Below are positions 13,401-28,400 of a stretch of 64,000 nt of DNA, piece by piece. Each line of letters starts with the position of its first letter. Position 1 is the stretch's first letter. A program made the position numbers and the translations under genes. The stretch is from NCBI GenBank assembly GCA_039720395.1, contig CM077832.1, positions 24,143,607 through 24,207,606 of the forward strand, read 5' to 3'. The notes under the pieces are model-generated. The model saw only the letters and a list, made by a program, of their open reading frames with translations, searched no databases and had not been told where the DNA came from. Source of the stretch: Liquidambar formosana (lineage: Eukaryota > Streptophyta > Magnoliopsida > Saxifragales > Altingiaceae).

Positions 13401-16400
13401 CTCCCTTCACTATCTTACCTTTAGCAAAAATATTAAAACTAAACTTTAAAAAAAAAAAAAAAATGCAACCACTGGAAAAAAATTCTAGATTTGCCCCTGG
13501 TGTTTTAAGCACTTTTGCTCACAACCGCTCACGTAAAGAGAGTCCACACCAAGAAATAGTTTGGCCTTCTTCTTCATGTTAGATCAATTAGGAAGAAGAA
13601 GAAGAGAAAGAGAGGGAGAGATGGTTACATACCTCGTTTTTGTCAGAGGTGTTATCAATGATGGGTGCTTGATGTTAACATAGTTGAAGGTTTCTTCTCT
13701 CCGTAAATGGGTTTCTATTGAGTAGAAGAAGACCCCAAATGCTTTTGTAATTCTTTTTTTTTTTTTTTTTTTTCACTTTGGTCTTGTTTATTTATTTTAT
13801 TTTTAATTTTTGAAGTGGCCAAAGTTCAACTTTAGAGTATTTAAGCCCCAAAACATTCAATTTCATATTATTTAAGCCCCAAAATTAATTATTATGAAAA
13901 AAAAAAACCTCATAATTTTTACTTTATATACCATGTATTATTCAATTTATATAAATTGTTGGGAAGTCCCACATCAATTAAATATCGAGTTTGACATAGC
14001 TTCATATACCTGTTTGGGCCCTCTACTTAATAGCTTAAGGTCTTAGGTTGGAAACTTAACATGGTATTAGAGCATGTCGTTTTTGGACCTATTGAGCCCA
14101 TATTTGTTGCCCACGTGATAAGCTTCTTGTTGCCTCACATGAAGGAGAGTGTTGGGAAGTCCCACATCTCACGTTGATTAAATATCAAGTTTGACATAAC
14201 TTCATATACTTGTTTGGGCCCTCTATTTAATAGCTTAGGCTTTTAGGTTGGAAAAACATTAATATACACGTATATTTATTGAATAAATATGGCGTGCATG
14301 TTGGATTTTGGAATGAAAACATGGAATAGAATTTTAGGGCTTTTATTGAATTTAGGCCCCAAAGTAGGAGTAGAATTTAATCGATGGTGTCTAGCCCTAA
14401 ATCAAAAAGGCTTTATTGAATATTCATCAAACTCCTTAAAACTAGTAATATAAAAGGATTTTGGAGTGAAAACACAAGTATCAATAAGTTTGGGGTATGT
14501 TGTGCAAGCTACAAAAAGAATTCACGACAATGGCCATTGATTCCCCTTACGTATCGCTTCGATACCTGTTCTTGTTACACCTTAAGTGTTACCATTATAG
14601 TTCCTGTACCATGTATTTAAAACCTTGATTGTACACTCCCCTAAGTGCATGTGTGTTAAGGCGCATGTTGGGGCCATATGGTGTAGTAACTATTTTTAAA
14701 TATTATAGAAAAGTCATGTGAGTATGTCTGTAAGTTTGCATGAATTTTTGAACTTTCAAACAACTCGTATGAGCTTTCTCGGACTCCATTGGAGACACAG
14801 TTTGAACTATTGTACTCTATTTAAAGTGATCTACATACTAGTCCATTTTTATTAAATTTCATGAAAACTAAATTTTTTACCATTGCTTAAGCCAAAAGAC
14901 TGTTTTACCCCTAGTCTTGAAACAAGCCTTGACAACCTTAGATTTGAGTACCGTTACTGTTGTGACCCTTGTGATAAACAAAACTCTTTAAGGTGATTTA
15001 TTAAAAAATATTTTTAACTTTGTAAATGCTCAAAATGACCATTTTTCTCCTAATCTACTTTTTCGCTCAAATGCATTGGATAATCACCAACTGTTTTGAT
15101 TGCATGTTTGTCTATATATGGGTTTCAAATTGAGATGCTACACATGCATGTGTACGCATACATGAAATTAGTATATCTATTACCTTATACTCAATAAGTA
15201 ATTGATCACTTCAAAGGTCGAACAAATGACATTGGATTGTTAGCCATGATATGGTATTTCCTAGGCTCATATGTGTTCATTACAGTTTGACCCCTGAATG
15301 TTGAGTGAAAATCACTTTTCACCCCTTATGTTTAAAATCAGACAAACTACCCCTTATAGTTTTGAAAATTTTCACTTCACCCTTCTTCGTCAAGCAACCG
15401 TTAAGTTTTGATAAAACTTCGTCACATGCATTGCATGTAACCCAATTAGTTCACAAATAAGACAAGAATGCCACTTAGTATTGCTGGCAAAGATCCCTTG
15501 CTCTATTCTATGTTTAATGCATTTTAAATTATATACATCAAGAAAAAGATCCACGACAACTGTGATTAATTCCTACTTTTGGCATTAGGGTCATATATGC
15601 ATTTTGTTTTATGCATTTCATATAATCCCGAAATGCGAAATGCAACTTCTCTTTATTGAGAATTTGTGTTTGGTTCAGATGGTCCTCCTCCATTTCCATC
15701 ACAACCATCACAGAATTGAACCCTGGATCAGGCCAAATCATGGAACACTACTCTAAATCCACAATCCTGCCATACAAGGTAAACAACATTGGTATTGCAA
15801 CCATTTCTATAGTTAAATTTGATGAATTAGATGGTGCACTAACGACGAAGGGTGCATTGACATATTGGGTAGAGCACGGGCAATTGATTTCAGCATTGAA
15901 ACGGTGCGTTTTAGCGGTATTGAATATTTCACCATTTTTGCAAGAACAAAGGTCTAGTTTAATTAGACGGTTAGGTTTCACCAATCAGAACTTCACTTTG
16001 AAATGAAGAGTCCAAAGATTGGGCACTGTAGAAGTGGGTCTAGGCATGGAGGTTGCTTTAGCAAGAGAAGTAGAAGTTGAGTCCTTTATGCCATTGACAA
16101 AGATTGAAAAATTTGCTACCCATTCAACCACAGTAGCGCTCGGAGAAAAAGCCAAAGAATGGTTGAAGGAGTGATGGTAGGGTTTTCAGTATTGATCGAT
16201 TTGAGCTCTGTTGAAACCATTGCCAGAGCGTCGTTGGAGCATGACAAGTGTAGAAGCCCTATGGCTTGCTTCACCAAAAGGCCAACAAGATCGTTGGATT
16301 GAAAATATCTCAAGGATATTTTCGACATTTCATCATTTCTGTTAACAACGTTAGCACCAAACTATGGAAAGTAAAATTATGTTCTGATTTTCAACTTGGG

Positions 16401-19400
16401 GGAAAAGTGATTTTCCTGGGGTCAAACTATAATTTACCCAACTTCAAAATATCTGTTGGCACCAGCAACAAGGGCACATTTGCTTATGAGATTGGGTTCA
16501 TATTCATCCATATTGCAGATTGTAGTAACCAAGGGTTTCAAAAATGTGACAAGAAGGAAATAAAACTACATAGTCCCTTTTGGTTGTTACAGTTTGGGGC
16601 ATTTATTCATTTAACACATTTTTCCTTTGTCAATACAGACTTCACTAATGGAGGGAAGAGATGTTCTGAAGATCAAATTGGCTCAAATGGATCCATCAAT
16701 GGATACATGGATATTTTTGACAAAGGGGATTCCTTTATATAGAATACATACTACAATAACCGTAGAAAAGAAGATTTTTCACAAATCAAGACAATGTGGT
16801 ACACAGCCTTTAATGAGAAAGGGACCATGAAAAATGGGGCAGAAAGATGGTTTAATGCTTTGTACCAGGGTATATTTGTGGATTACCAGGTAGAGGAGGG
16901 GAAGAAGAAGCAAAAAGACTGGGGATTCGATGCTGCAATGATTGAATGTAGACCAGATAGACTGGTTAAGCAAATTGGGTTCGTTAAAAAAATTCCATAC
17001 AAATTGTTTCAAATTGAGAAACAGAAGCAGCTATGAAATTTTTCAATTTTGTGAACGCAGTAAGAAAGATAATAGTATCTGTTATAAGGATGAAAGGTAG
17101 AGATGTTCCATAATACAAGCTCTTTTGGAAAAGGATCAGGACAGAAAGGGTCGAATTGGGATATATTACACCAGCAGTATAAGGGAAAAGACATTTGCCA
17201 ATCTCATTAGATATGAGTTGGATAACAGAGCCATCAAGCAGAAACGAAGAAACAATTATGGAAGGAATGGCTTCAAAATAAACAATCTCTGAGGAAGAAG
17301 AAACATTAATGGGATTCACTCAACGAAAGCAAGAAAAAGGAAGTGCACCAACGTCTCAAAATATGGCCTCTCGTCAAAAGAAATAGAACAGCCTGCACCA
17401 AATTAGTAAAGAAGAAATTCTCCTAATATTGATAGAGATCCTGCAAAAGGAATTTTTGATAGTTCGAGGAAGAATGCCTTTCAACAGCCAACTCATAACC
17501 TCACAATTAGTAGAATGCCATTCTTTACAATCTTTACTATTAGAAGCTGGTAGATCAGACATAATAAATTGTAACTTCTTTTGTGCAGTTAACACCACCC
17601 TTACCGTTCTGCACATGCAAATAATTTGGACAATTCAACTTCACTGATGTAATTTGCAAATTAAATGAATCTGAAACCATTTTAGATTCAGCCATAAGTA
17701 CTTAGTAGAGGAAAATAGGGACTGCCTTGTACTAAAAAACAAACACCAAGGGACTCACAAAAAACTACTCCACCACAAACGCATCAACAATTCTCTAACA
17801 CAAACAACATACACCAAACATAAATCAAACACCCTGACCAAGCATCACAACCACCCAAACAATCCCCAAACAGTACGTATCTTATTGTCGGACCAATACA
17901 TCAATTTGCACTGCCAAAGAAAACACCAAAAATCCATAAAACTAGGGGTTTTGGTGCATTAAATCGTTTCAAAATCCAAAACCAATACAAACGACAATAG
18001 AGGAGGGCAACAAGCGTTGAGAGGACCAAAAACCAGCATTTCTGTACAACTGTAAGACGTCCGTATGGATTTTTATTTTTGTATTTTTGGATTTCTCTTG
18101 TTCCCTACTTCAATTCATTCAACTGTGATCCAGTCATCAGAGATCTAGTTCGTGAAGAAATAAATAAAAGGCGCAAAGTCTCAAACGAAGAGTTTAGAAT
18201 TTTAGATTTTCGCTGTGATACCATGTCCAGGTTTAAGGTTACAGTTTAGGTAGGGGGGAGAGAGATAGATCTGAAAAAATGAGACAGCTACAACCAACTA
18301 GGGTTGGCTCCTCTATTTTATATATTATAAAGACCATATTACCCTTATAACAATAATACTCACATATTAACAATAATAATAATGAATGAGGTGGATTACA
18401 ATAATAACCATATTACGTTATTATATTCGCAATAAATCCCACATTCTCTTTCATAAACCCTAAGGAAAACAAAGTCTTAGCTACCAAGGCAACGTTAGCC
18501 TCGACTTTAAGTGCTGTCATACATCAAATAGCATGCCAAATTCCATACCATCATTCAAGCTCTTATGCACTCTAATTGACAGTGTTGGAACATCTTAATT
18601 CAGATTGAAAACGCAAATGTACCTGTCAAAATCCTATGATAGGCATAGGCTTTTGACTTTAGTCATAATTGCTAGAAATGACTAGTTAACATAAGAGCAA
18701 ATTTTTTTACCTAATTGGATAACTGTCAAATGTTTCTCCTTAATCAAGACAGATTTTCACACTGCACACAATGAATTTCTAACTCTCCATCTTGTAAAGG
18801 GTGGAAAATTATTAGCAGCAAGCTAAACAGTATATGATATCACTGTAGCATATACTGAAGAAATTTTTGTATTTCAACCACACATTATAAATTAATGATC
18901 AGATAAAAATATTCCCACAAGGCATATTGCTTGTCTGAATGTTTCTCAAGGTAAATATATAGAAATGAGAAGGTAAGGGGGAACCTGGCCCTTCTCCGCT
19001 TTCAGCAGGACTGAATAGGCCAAAATGGCTTCCTTGTACTGCATATCAGTGTCAGGAGAAGATGAAAATCAGAAAAACAAAAATAAAAACGTTGTATAAC
19101 TTCATTGGAAACGATTAAATATAAAGCAAAAAGAACATTTGATATTCTCTTTGTTGCTATATGTATAAATATATTATGAAACACTTATCCCTGCATGTCT
19201 AGCAGAAATGCATATATAAAGATGAAAGAGTTTTCTCACTTGCTGCTGTTCAGAAGCATCCAGAAGAAAATGAACTGAGCCGAAGCCACTTGCTAAGGTT
19301 TTTTCATATAGTGTTCTGTTGACCAGTAGCTGTAATAACAAGTTCCTTTAAGAAAATATGATTTATGCCTTTTGAGTGAAAATAAGAATAAAAGATATGT

Positions 19401-22400
19401 GCTTGCATATTCTAAATCAAGAAGATATCCAACACTACAAAAAGCAAATTTGGTGTACTCACTTGATACCGATCCCAAGTTTGCTTGTAACCCAAAGCTA
19501 CACGGGTCACATATATTATAAGAGCACTGATAGCAATCACATCAAATAATATTGCTGATCTGTATTAAAAATTAAATAATGTCATCAACATCTTCTCAAT
19601 GAAGTACAAAACTTGAAAGCAGAAGATGGTTTGCAGTGTTACTATTACTTAAAAGGAGTCAATGAAAGGACAAAAGGGAAAAACATATCACAAGTAAATT
19701 TTCTATTCTATGAACAAAGTCAAGACTGATGGATGTAATAGAAGAAGAATGCATAGTAGGAGAGAAATAATTTCATTCTGAGAATTTTTATCTTCAGCAG
19801 AGAATGCAAGATAACAAACTATAGCCCTCAGATTTCTATGGGCTTCATCCTCTAGGGATTTTTTTAAGGTCATTTCAGTTTATATTATCATCAAGGACTT
19901 TAATATCAATATCGATGGATATATCGAGGGTCCAAAAATGTGGATATATCAGATATATCGTTGGATATATCGACAATATTGATATCGTTTTAAAGATATA
20001 GTGGATATTATGAGTTAAACATGGATATTTTTATTGAAACTCTGGGAAACAATGATTTAAACTCTAATACACAATTTAGCATCAAAATATTGCAATTTAA
20101 ATATGTATAATACAAGTATGTGTTGCGTAGTGTATAAAAAATATACCGCGCTAAGTAAATAAATAATAGAAAATTTTGCAAATTCAACATTTAAATGTTA
20201 TATAACATTGAAATAGATTTTTGTAACATTTAAATATAGAGTGCTATTAGACCAAAGGCCATTGGTTTGAAATAATATTTTAAATTATGTGAAATACTAA
20301 GCATAGTAAAATGTACATATATATGTGAATCCTAACCTATTCTAATGTGTAAAAATTTTACCAGCAATCAGCAAAAGGGTATTTAAACATGGCAGTGTCG
20401 ATATCTTGAACGACATCAGCAATATATCTTCGATATATCGCTGATATCATTCGATATTTTATTTTTTGAAAATCCTTTAATTTCGCAACAATATATCGTA
20501 TCGTTACCCTCCGATATGGCGATATATCGTCGATATATCGCGATTTTTAAGTCCCTGATATTTATCATACAATATTAAAAGTGATGGACGTCAGTTTTAG
20601 CAGTTCTGCATGCCTAAACATTTTATCTTTCTAGTGCAATAGTTTATTACATAACAAAAATGATTTTTAATCCATCTCTAGTTCATGCAATGCTAAAATT
20701 ATGTGAATTGTTGTTAAGACAAACTATGAATGTCTTCTAGACCCCTTGATGTAATTAATTATTAAAAAAGAAAGAAAGAAAAGAATCATTACTGGTATAT
20801 TTGCAGCAACTTTATTCATAGAACCTTATTATAAGAAAGCTATGTAATGGGGGATGTACTTCATTTGTAATGAGTTTTAATAGATCCTTCCCTAGTTGGG
20901 GTTAGCTCAATCGTTTTCCTCTTTCCCTGACTATTCTTTGTACCTATAATATGGTAGCAGAGTAATACCGATTAATATTCATCAATTCCGCTTTCTTCCT
21001 TCACCTTTCTCTTTCTTCATTCTTTATTCTTCATTATTTATTTTTCCTTATTTTCCCTTGTTTCTTTAATCTACAGGGATATAAATTACTGGATCATCCA
21101 CCTATTGCTTTGTGAGAGCAGAAATTTTCGAGCTTAATGAATGTATGTTCAATTTTGGAATTTTTAGGGATTGTTCAAACAAAGCTCAAGGACCTTCGAA
21201 TGATCAGTGATTCAAGAGTTTGGTCTGCTCTTAAGATACTTACCATTTGAACGATGCTTGACGACTATTCCAACCAAGTACTTAAATATTGATATTGATG
21301 GATATATCAAGGGTCCAAAAACACAGATATATTGATGGATATATTTGATATATCGAAAATATCGATATCAATTTTGTGATATGATGGATATTATTAGTTG
21401 AACATTGAAATTTTCATCGAAACTATGGAAATCAATGATTTAGACTCTAATTTAGAATCAAAATATTGCAATTTAAACGTGTATAAGACAAGTATGTAAC
21501 TATGTATTGTGTAGGGTATAAAAAGTGAGTTGCACTCAACAAATAAATAATTGAAATTTATACAGATTCAACAGTTAATAGATTTTTGTTAACAAGTTAA
21601 TATCTAATAACTTATATTATATATATGATTAATCTTTTTCTATATAATTTTTAATGATACAAGTGATGAAAATTGGTGAAAAGAGAAAAAAGATTTGGAC
21701 ACATGAAAGGCTAAGGGTCTAAACCATGCTGCATTCATTCCATAGGGCATAGGTCCTAGAGTAATAGGAAAAAGCTGCTGACCAGCTCTGAGAAAAAGAA
21801 AATAAGAAAATAAAGTAAGGCTTTACTTAAATTTGGGAAGAAAAAGTTAAAATATTAACGCAACCTGCAAGAAGGGCTATAAATTCAAAAACCAAAGTTT
21901 TAATTCTTTAATCATGGAAAAAAGGGAACAAAGAGTCAAATTGATGCAGAACAACCTCAAGAACACTTAAGAGAGAAAAAGAAGTAGAGAAAGAAAAGAA
22001 AAGAAGCAAGAAAGAAGCTAGAACCCCTAGGAATCAACACTTAGGGGGGGTTTGGAGTTAACACCAAACCTAAAGAAACTCAAATTCTTAATACATCAAA
22101 ATCTAATTTCTTAAAGACCTATGGAGCCTTTATATAGAATTCCACTTGCATCAAAATTAGTACAAATTTGGGCCTCAATTCTAGGAAATTAAAAAACAAA
22201 TATAGTAAAACTTAACCCCCAAGTCTAAGAATTTCAAATGCAACAATTTATTATTCTAAAATAAAACAAATAGCCTTGGTCTTCAAGTCTGGCCAAGCTG
22301 GGCCACCCTGTCATAGATTGTGCTTGATGTCCCCATCAACTGTCCTGAGGTGGGAAATACTTAAACCCGAGTTTAAGGTTGAAGTGAGATATTGAACACG

Positions 22401-25400
22401 GACTTCCCAATGAAGCAAATACTTAGAATAAATCAGCCACTTCAAAAATTGGTGAAGAATAGCAGCTTCAAAGTGTGCAACATGATAAAGCTGGGATATA
22501 ACCGTTAACTGGTTAAAGAGTTTTAGCTGATATGGATCAGAGGACGACTCAAAGTTATCAACAACGATGAAATCAATCTTCTCTATCCCAAGCAAAGAGT
22601 CCAAGGAAGAAATAGAATCCACAATAGGACTAGTTTTTGGAGGAGAAGCCACTTCAATCAGTCTCCAGACCTACCTCGATTTCTGTATCTGAGGATGTCC
22701 CTTCCAACTTGCTTGTATTAACCACTTGTTCATGCGATACACTAGAATCATGTTGTTTAACAACAGATCTTTTGTCACATATAGGAGCAACGATTAGAGC
22801 ATAATCATCTAAAATAAAGCCAAGGATTGCACTACTTCTATGAGACGAGGTTTCAATTTATCAGCACAGATCGTGAGGACTTTTTTACCCAATTGCCAAG
22901 ATAGAGGTCTAACATTCTAGTCCTCACTTCTTACATAATCGAAGATAGAACACAAAAGCTCCCTTGATATGTCATCACTTTCCTCTAAAACCAAGGTCAA
23001 GATTACTTCTATGTTGGCAAATACAGCATCATAACAATAGATTTGAGCGACTATTAGAAAATGCTGGAACATCTCAATAAGCAACGCATCACACTCAAGA
23101 TCTAGCATCTCTAGACATAGTTTGGTCTTTGCAACATTCTCAAGAATTGAAAGAGACATAAAATAACAACTATATTCAGGAGACAATGCACCAAATGTTG
23201 CGACTATGAGTTGAAAAACTTCCCACATTTGCTCATCAATGTAAGGAGGAACTGGTGCAATTATTCTCAAAATCTTGTGGATGCACGATGCAATTGAACT
23301 CTCACGTTGGTATTCGGTTGCTTCAAAAGCTCATGAGTTATCAACACATTCATTAAAGGCTGAAGTGCATTTTACATTAATTGAGATGGTACTTGTTCTA
23401 CTTTTGAGAAGGTATATGCAAGTCCATCAAATAGACGGAGAAACTTACCAACAGAATATGTAGGAAACATTAAGCCTTTTTTCAACATCTATAAGCCATT
23501 TTTTAAGCCACTCTTTTGAAGAAATCGTCATTATTACTACTTTTTTTTCCACTATTTTTTTTTTTTTTTTTTTGGGAAATCCATTTTTTTTTTTTTTTTT
23601 TTTTTTTGGGTTTAATATCCAACCAAGTGCAATAGAATTGATTGATACAATTTTAAATAAACAAAATTAAATCAACTAGAGAAAAAGGAAAACAGTATCC
23701 TAAATTGAGTTGAGGATAACGCTATCCATGATTTTGATCCTAACCAGAATAACCTGCTATTGGAGTGGAATAGCGCAAACTATGTCAAGGATAACTCTAT
23801 CCGCAATCTGGCTCTCAACAAGGATATTCTGCACTTGTCACCAAACAGCCCCGATTCTATGCAGCTATAAACCCGAAAAGCTTCTGATGCTTCTCAAAGC
23901 TCCTAAATGCGATAGAAAGAGAGGCAGAAAGGGCTTCTCAATAGTGCTTCATTGGGAACCAGATCTAATGCTCGTGAGTGATGGCAAAAGTGATGCCAGC
24001 AACGGTGTGTCAGTTTGATTGCTGTGGAAAGGGTGGATTGGTTATTGTGACTTGTAATGGTGGGAGGTTGTCAGCGGTGGTCGAGATTTTGTGAAGAGAG
24101 GGTCGATGGCAAACAAAGGTTATGGAGATCGAGTACTAGGATATGATTAGTACGATGATTTGGAATGAGGCCTTGGAGTTGGTCTTCGTTGATGGTGGAG
24201 ATGGCTTGACGAGGGTTTTGGGCGTGTGATTAGGGTTAGGGTTGGGTCCAAGGAGTGTGATTTGTAGGGGTTATGCAAGAGCGAGGTTCACAGCACAAGG
24301 ATCAAATGGTGTGCGACTTTTCTTTTTTTTTTGGGTAGTAGGTATGGTTGGATGGACTGGTGTGCAACTGGTGCAACTGGTGGTGAGGAGGTGATCAGCG
24401 ATGGTGGATGGTTGGCAGTAGTGGTTCAACAGTGGTGTGGTTCAACGGATTGTTATGATTTGGGTTTGCCGAAGAGCCAACTTGGTGTGACTTTTAAGGC
24501 TACAGTTCGAGAAAGATATGATAAAGGCAGATGATGATGTCATCGCACAAAAGAAGGGTCTGTTATTGATGTGAGAGTGATGAAGGGTGGTGTAGTCTTA
24601 AGACAGGTGATTCAATTGAGCAAAGCAAGTGATCGAGTTTGCTCTGATACCAAAGCTACTGTAAGACAACCTCAAGAACACCTAAGAGAGAAAACATAAG
24701 TAAAGAAAAGAAAAGAAGCAAGAAAGGAGCTAGAACCCTAGGAATCGGCACTTAGGTAGGGTTTGGAGTCGATACCAAACCTAAAGAAACTCAAATTCTT
24801 AATTCATCAAAAGCTAAGTTCTTAAAGAGTTGTGGAGCCTTTATATAGAACTCTATCTACATCAAAAATAGTAAAAACTTGGGCCTCAAGTCTAGGAAAT
24901 TAAAAAACAAATATAGTAAAAACTTGACCCCTAATTCTAAGAATTTGAAATGCAACAATTTATTATTCTAAAATAAAATAGGTAGCCTTGGTCTTCAAGT
25001 CAATAGGCCAAGCTAGGTCACCATGTTGTTGACTATGCTTGATGTACCCATCACAAATAGTTGCTAAACTTTGCAGAACTTCAAGTGAAGGCTTTTTTGG
25101 GAAAAATCCACCAAAATACCAACCAGGCAAGCAGAAGCAATTTCATAATTTTTCCCTCTATGTGATTAAAAAATAGGATTGCACAAGTACAAATAACCAA
25201 GCATGAAAACCAGAAAATTAAGGACAATAAATCATCAACCACACGACACCAAATTTACATGGAAAACCCTTTAATGTGGAGGGAAACACCATGGGACCGA
25301 AACAAACAATATGCCCGGTTAAATCTTCCACTATGTCAAAGTAATAGGTTACAACAATATTTCTTCTCTAGCTAAAGTAAAGGCAACAAAACAAACATCA

Positions 25401-28400
25401 AGAGAGTACAGAGTCAAGGATCACAACAAGATATAATCTTCACCTAAGAAGGTGGATTTCAACAAACACAAAAAGAACGAACTCACCAAAGTGGTTAGAC
25501 GCAATATCTCTTTGGGATGTCCAATCAAGAATTTGAAACCATGGGGTTGTAGCTTGCAATACGGGGAATAACCTCCTAAAATTTGAGCCCAATTGGACTT
25601 GATTTATGCCTCCAAATCTCTGGTCAAAGTGGGCTGGTTTTTCTTCTCTTTTCTTTCTCACCAATAGTGCTTGAGAGCTCGTAGAGAGATAAAGCGACTA
25701 TTGAACTACTTATGCACCAGTCAACCCAACCCCTTGGAAGCTTCCCAAGAAATCTGCTATATACCTTCATTTAATACAATAAATGAGGTTAGGTGAGGAG
25801 GGACTTGACCCAACAGGCTTGAAGGGCCTTAAATCTGCTGAAACAGCCTCTTGTAGGGTTTAGGGAGAAAAAACAAAAAAGCATCAGGATTAATCAACGA
25901 CATATGATGGAAGTATCGTTGGAACATTGCGGTTAAATGGGAGGTATCATGGATATTTTCGATGTACTCAACATTTTTTATATATCGAAAATATTGCAAT
26001 ATTTCGAATGATATTATGCAAAAAGGATATGGAAACAACATATTATATTGAGACCCTTTGATAAAGCAAGATATCGGCAATTTATCGCTGATATTAACAA
26101 TTTTTTCGTCCATGGTTCCAACAATGTAGTGGTCAAGACATTGGTCCATTCTACGCCGCCTCACTGTTCAAATAATCTAATTAACTATTCAAACAATATG
26201 GGACTCAAAGCTTATCCAAATTTAAATCTTCTTCCTATGGATTCAGTCAGTAAGATTTGCGCATTTTTCAAAGGCACACTTTCCTATGTCAATCGTTCTT
26301 GCTTCTTACTGGTAGGTTTAGAGTTAAGGCGATGGCCATTGGGGATAGTAAGGATGTGGATAAAATGAGAACCAAAGAGCTCATGTGGTCTCTTCAAACT
26401 TAAGAGTTGACACTCAAGCCACCCAAGAAGAACAAAAGCATAGCCCTCCAATGAGGAACTCAATGAACCTGAGGGATATTCCGAAGAGGAAATCTCTACG
26501 GTCGCAACCAATTTAAGAAATACCTCAAGGCCATGAAGTCTAAAGGTTCCTAGGGAAGTTAGAAGAAAGGGAAAGATTGAGAAATGAGAAAGGAAACCGA
26601 AGGGAGAATGAGAACAAGAGTTCTTAAATGGTGCAATGTTATGAGTATGGAGGAAGAAGGCACATAAAATTTGAGTGTTCTATTCTGAAAAAGAAAAAGG
26701 CGATGAAGTATACCCTGTGATTTAAGAAATACACCAAACTCTACAAGAAATGTGCTTAAGCAAAAGATATCTTTAACACTTAAACTAGGGTTTCTTGAAG
26801 TGCCCTTTGACCGTATTCTCGACCTCACAACAAACCTTGGCACAAATCACGCCAAGGAACTTGAACATGAGAGCATATGCACCAACTACCCCGATTTCGG
26901 GGTGTGGCATAGGGAGGCAATGTGATCTTGGATACACTAATGACTCTCGGCAACAGATATCTCGGCTTTTGCATCAATAAAGAACGTAACCAAATGCGAT
27001 ACTTGGTGTAAAATACAGAATCCTGTGAACCATCGATTTTTTGATTGCAAGTTGCGCCAAAAGCCATTAGGTCAGGGGCATTTCTTCATTGGCATTATCT
27101 CGCCACCCAACCCTCGCCCATCCTGATGGTGCGGGGTTCTGTGGGGAGTGGAGATCGGCTTCCTGTGAACTCTATTGTGGTTGGCTTGAAAGCGTGCGTT
27201 GGGCAACGAATGTCAATATCTCTAGCATTATCATATTGCAAAATATACATAGTAACATCAAATTGTGTCTGAATTTCCATGTAGAATTTCCTTAATGTTA
27301 AAAAATAATTTTAAACCTTATTTCTTGAAAAATAACCATGTTATTCTTAGAAATTTATCAACAAAGGTAACAAAATATCGAAAACTAAGATAGGATGGAC
27401 CTCTTAAGCCGAGTAAAAAAAGGAACTCAATTGTGCTCACTAAGCTGACAAGATTAATAATCAAGATCAAAATCATTATTCAAACTAGGAACTAAACAAT
27501 GTAAAGTACGTAGGGAAGGATAACTACCCTGCAATGCCACTAGAATGAACTAGAACTGGAAAAAGATTGAAAAGCTCTACATTCGCCACTTGTAGGTGCA
27601 CTATCTAGGTAGTATAATCCATCCACCTCAACACCTTAGCCAATATGCTTCTTTGATTTGTCTTTAGATAGTGAAAAACATAGTATTGAGGGAAAAAGTA
27701 ACTGAGCACTATTAAAAGTTTGTTAATTTATTAATAGACACCGAGTCAAAGGGAAATCTTAGAACATGTAAAACCGATGAAAGTGAAAATATTAGGATCA
27801 GGATGAGTTGTACCTCTCCATGAAATTGTGCTATAAGACCCATTAGAAAGTCTAACAATGCTACAAGGTAAAGAAGAACTAAAAGAAGACATCACATGGG
27901 AAGTACCTGTCATATGGTCTATAGACCTAGAATCAATGATCTGGGGGTGTGATGTTGTTAGTAAACAAGTGGATGCAATAACTATCTTGGAAAGAGTAAC
28001 TGTAGAAGAGGAACCCATGGCAAGAAGTGTTTCATATTCTGCCCTGATAAGAGTAATTAGATCATTGGTAGTACGAGTTGGCATAAAATGCCCAGGAGGT
28101 TGTTCTTGCAAAGATGAAACCTAATTGGAAGCTATCCTACTGTGTAAATCCCATTAATAATTTTTGAATAACTATCTCCACCACAATGAATACAATATTT
28201 AGATGCAATACCACATCCTCCTCTACCTTTCACTGAATGCAAGCCACTACCCTAAATCTCCTTAGTCGTGTCCATAAACATAGAGTTGACACTTAAATTC
28301 TGTTCCATGCTATTCCATGACCACATCATAATCTCTGCATTCACTAATTCCCAAGCACTTATTTGGGATCTGTAGTTTCTAGGGTTCCTGCGGTTAAGTC

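Larger units (their letters stand above)
21945..25053 (-). mobile_element. Non-autonomous LTR retrotransposon carrying a PDS5 gene fragment
   Basis: Two 394-bp direct repeats (21945-22338 and 24660-25053; TG...CA ends, roughly 90% identical by eye) enclose 2.3 kb. A minus-strand primer-binding site TGGTATCAGAGC (24652-24641) lies 7 bp inside the right repeat, so transcription runs leftwards. No gag or pol domain is recognisable inside. The interior includes a fragment of the cohesin regulator gene PDS5, in sense with the element. No target duplication is evident (ATTGA against CAAAT), so recombination or drift has affected the ends. It lies in the 11.3-kb intron of the DUF3754 gene. Confidence 0.8.

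Noticed and set aside
16266..16742. Plus-strand 158-codon frame as a gene
   Set aside because: No recognisable motif, straddles the right end of the long-TIR element, and overlaps open minus frames; kept only as unresolved sequence.
20850..20963. Copia LTR end with primer site TGGTAGCAGAGT
   Set aside because: No second LTR, no gag, and the primer site is imperfect; mentioned only within the gap entry.
27746..28124. Overlapping plus- and minus-strand frames as two genes
   Set aside because: The minus frame is a copia protease remnant; the plus frame is its shadow.
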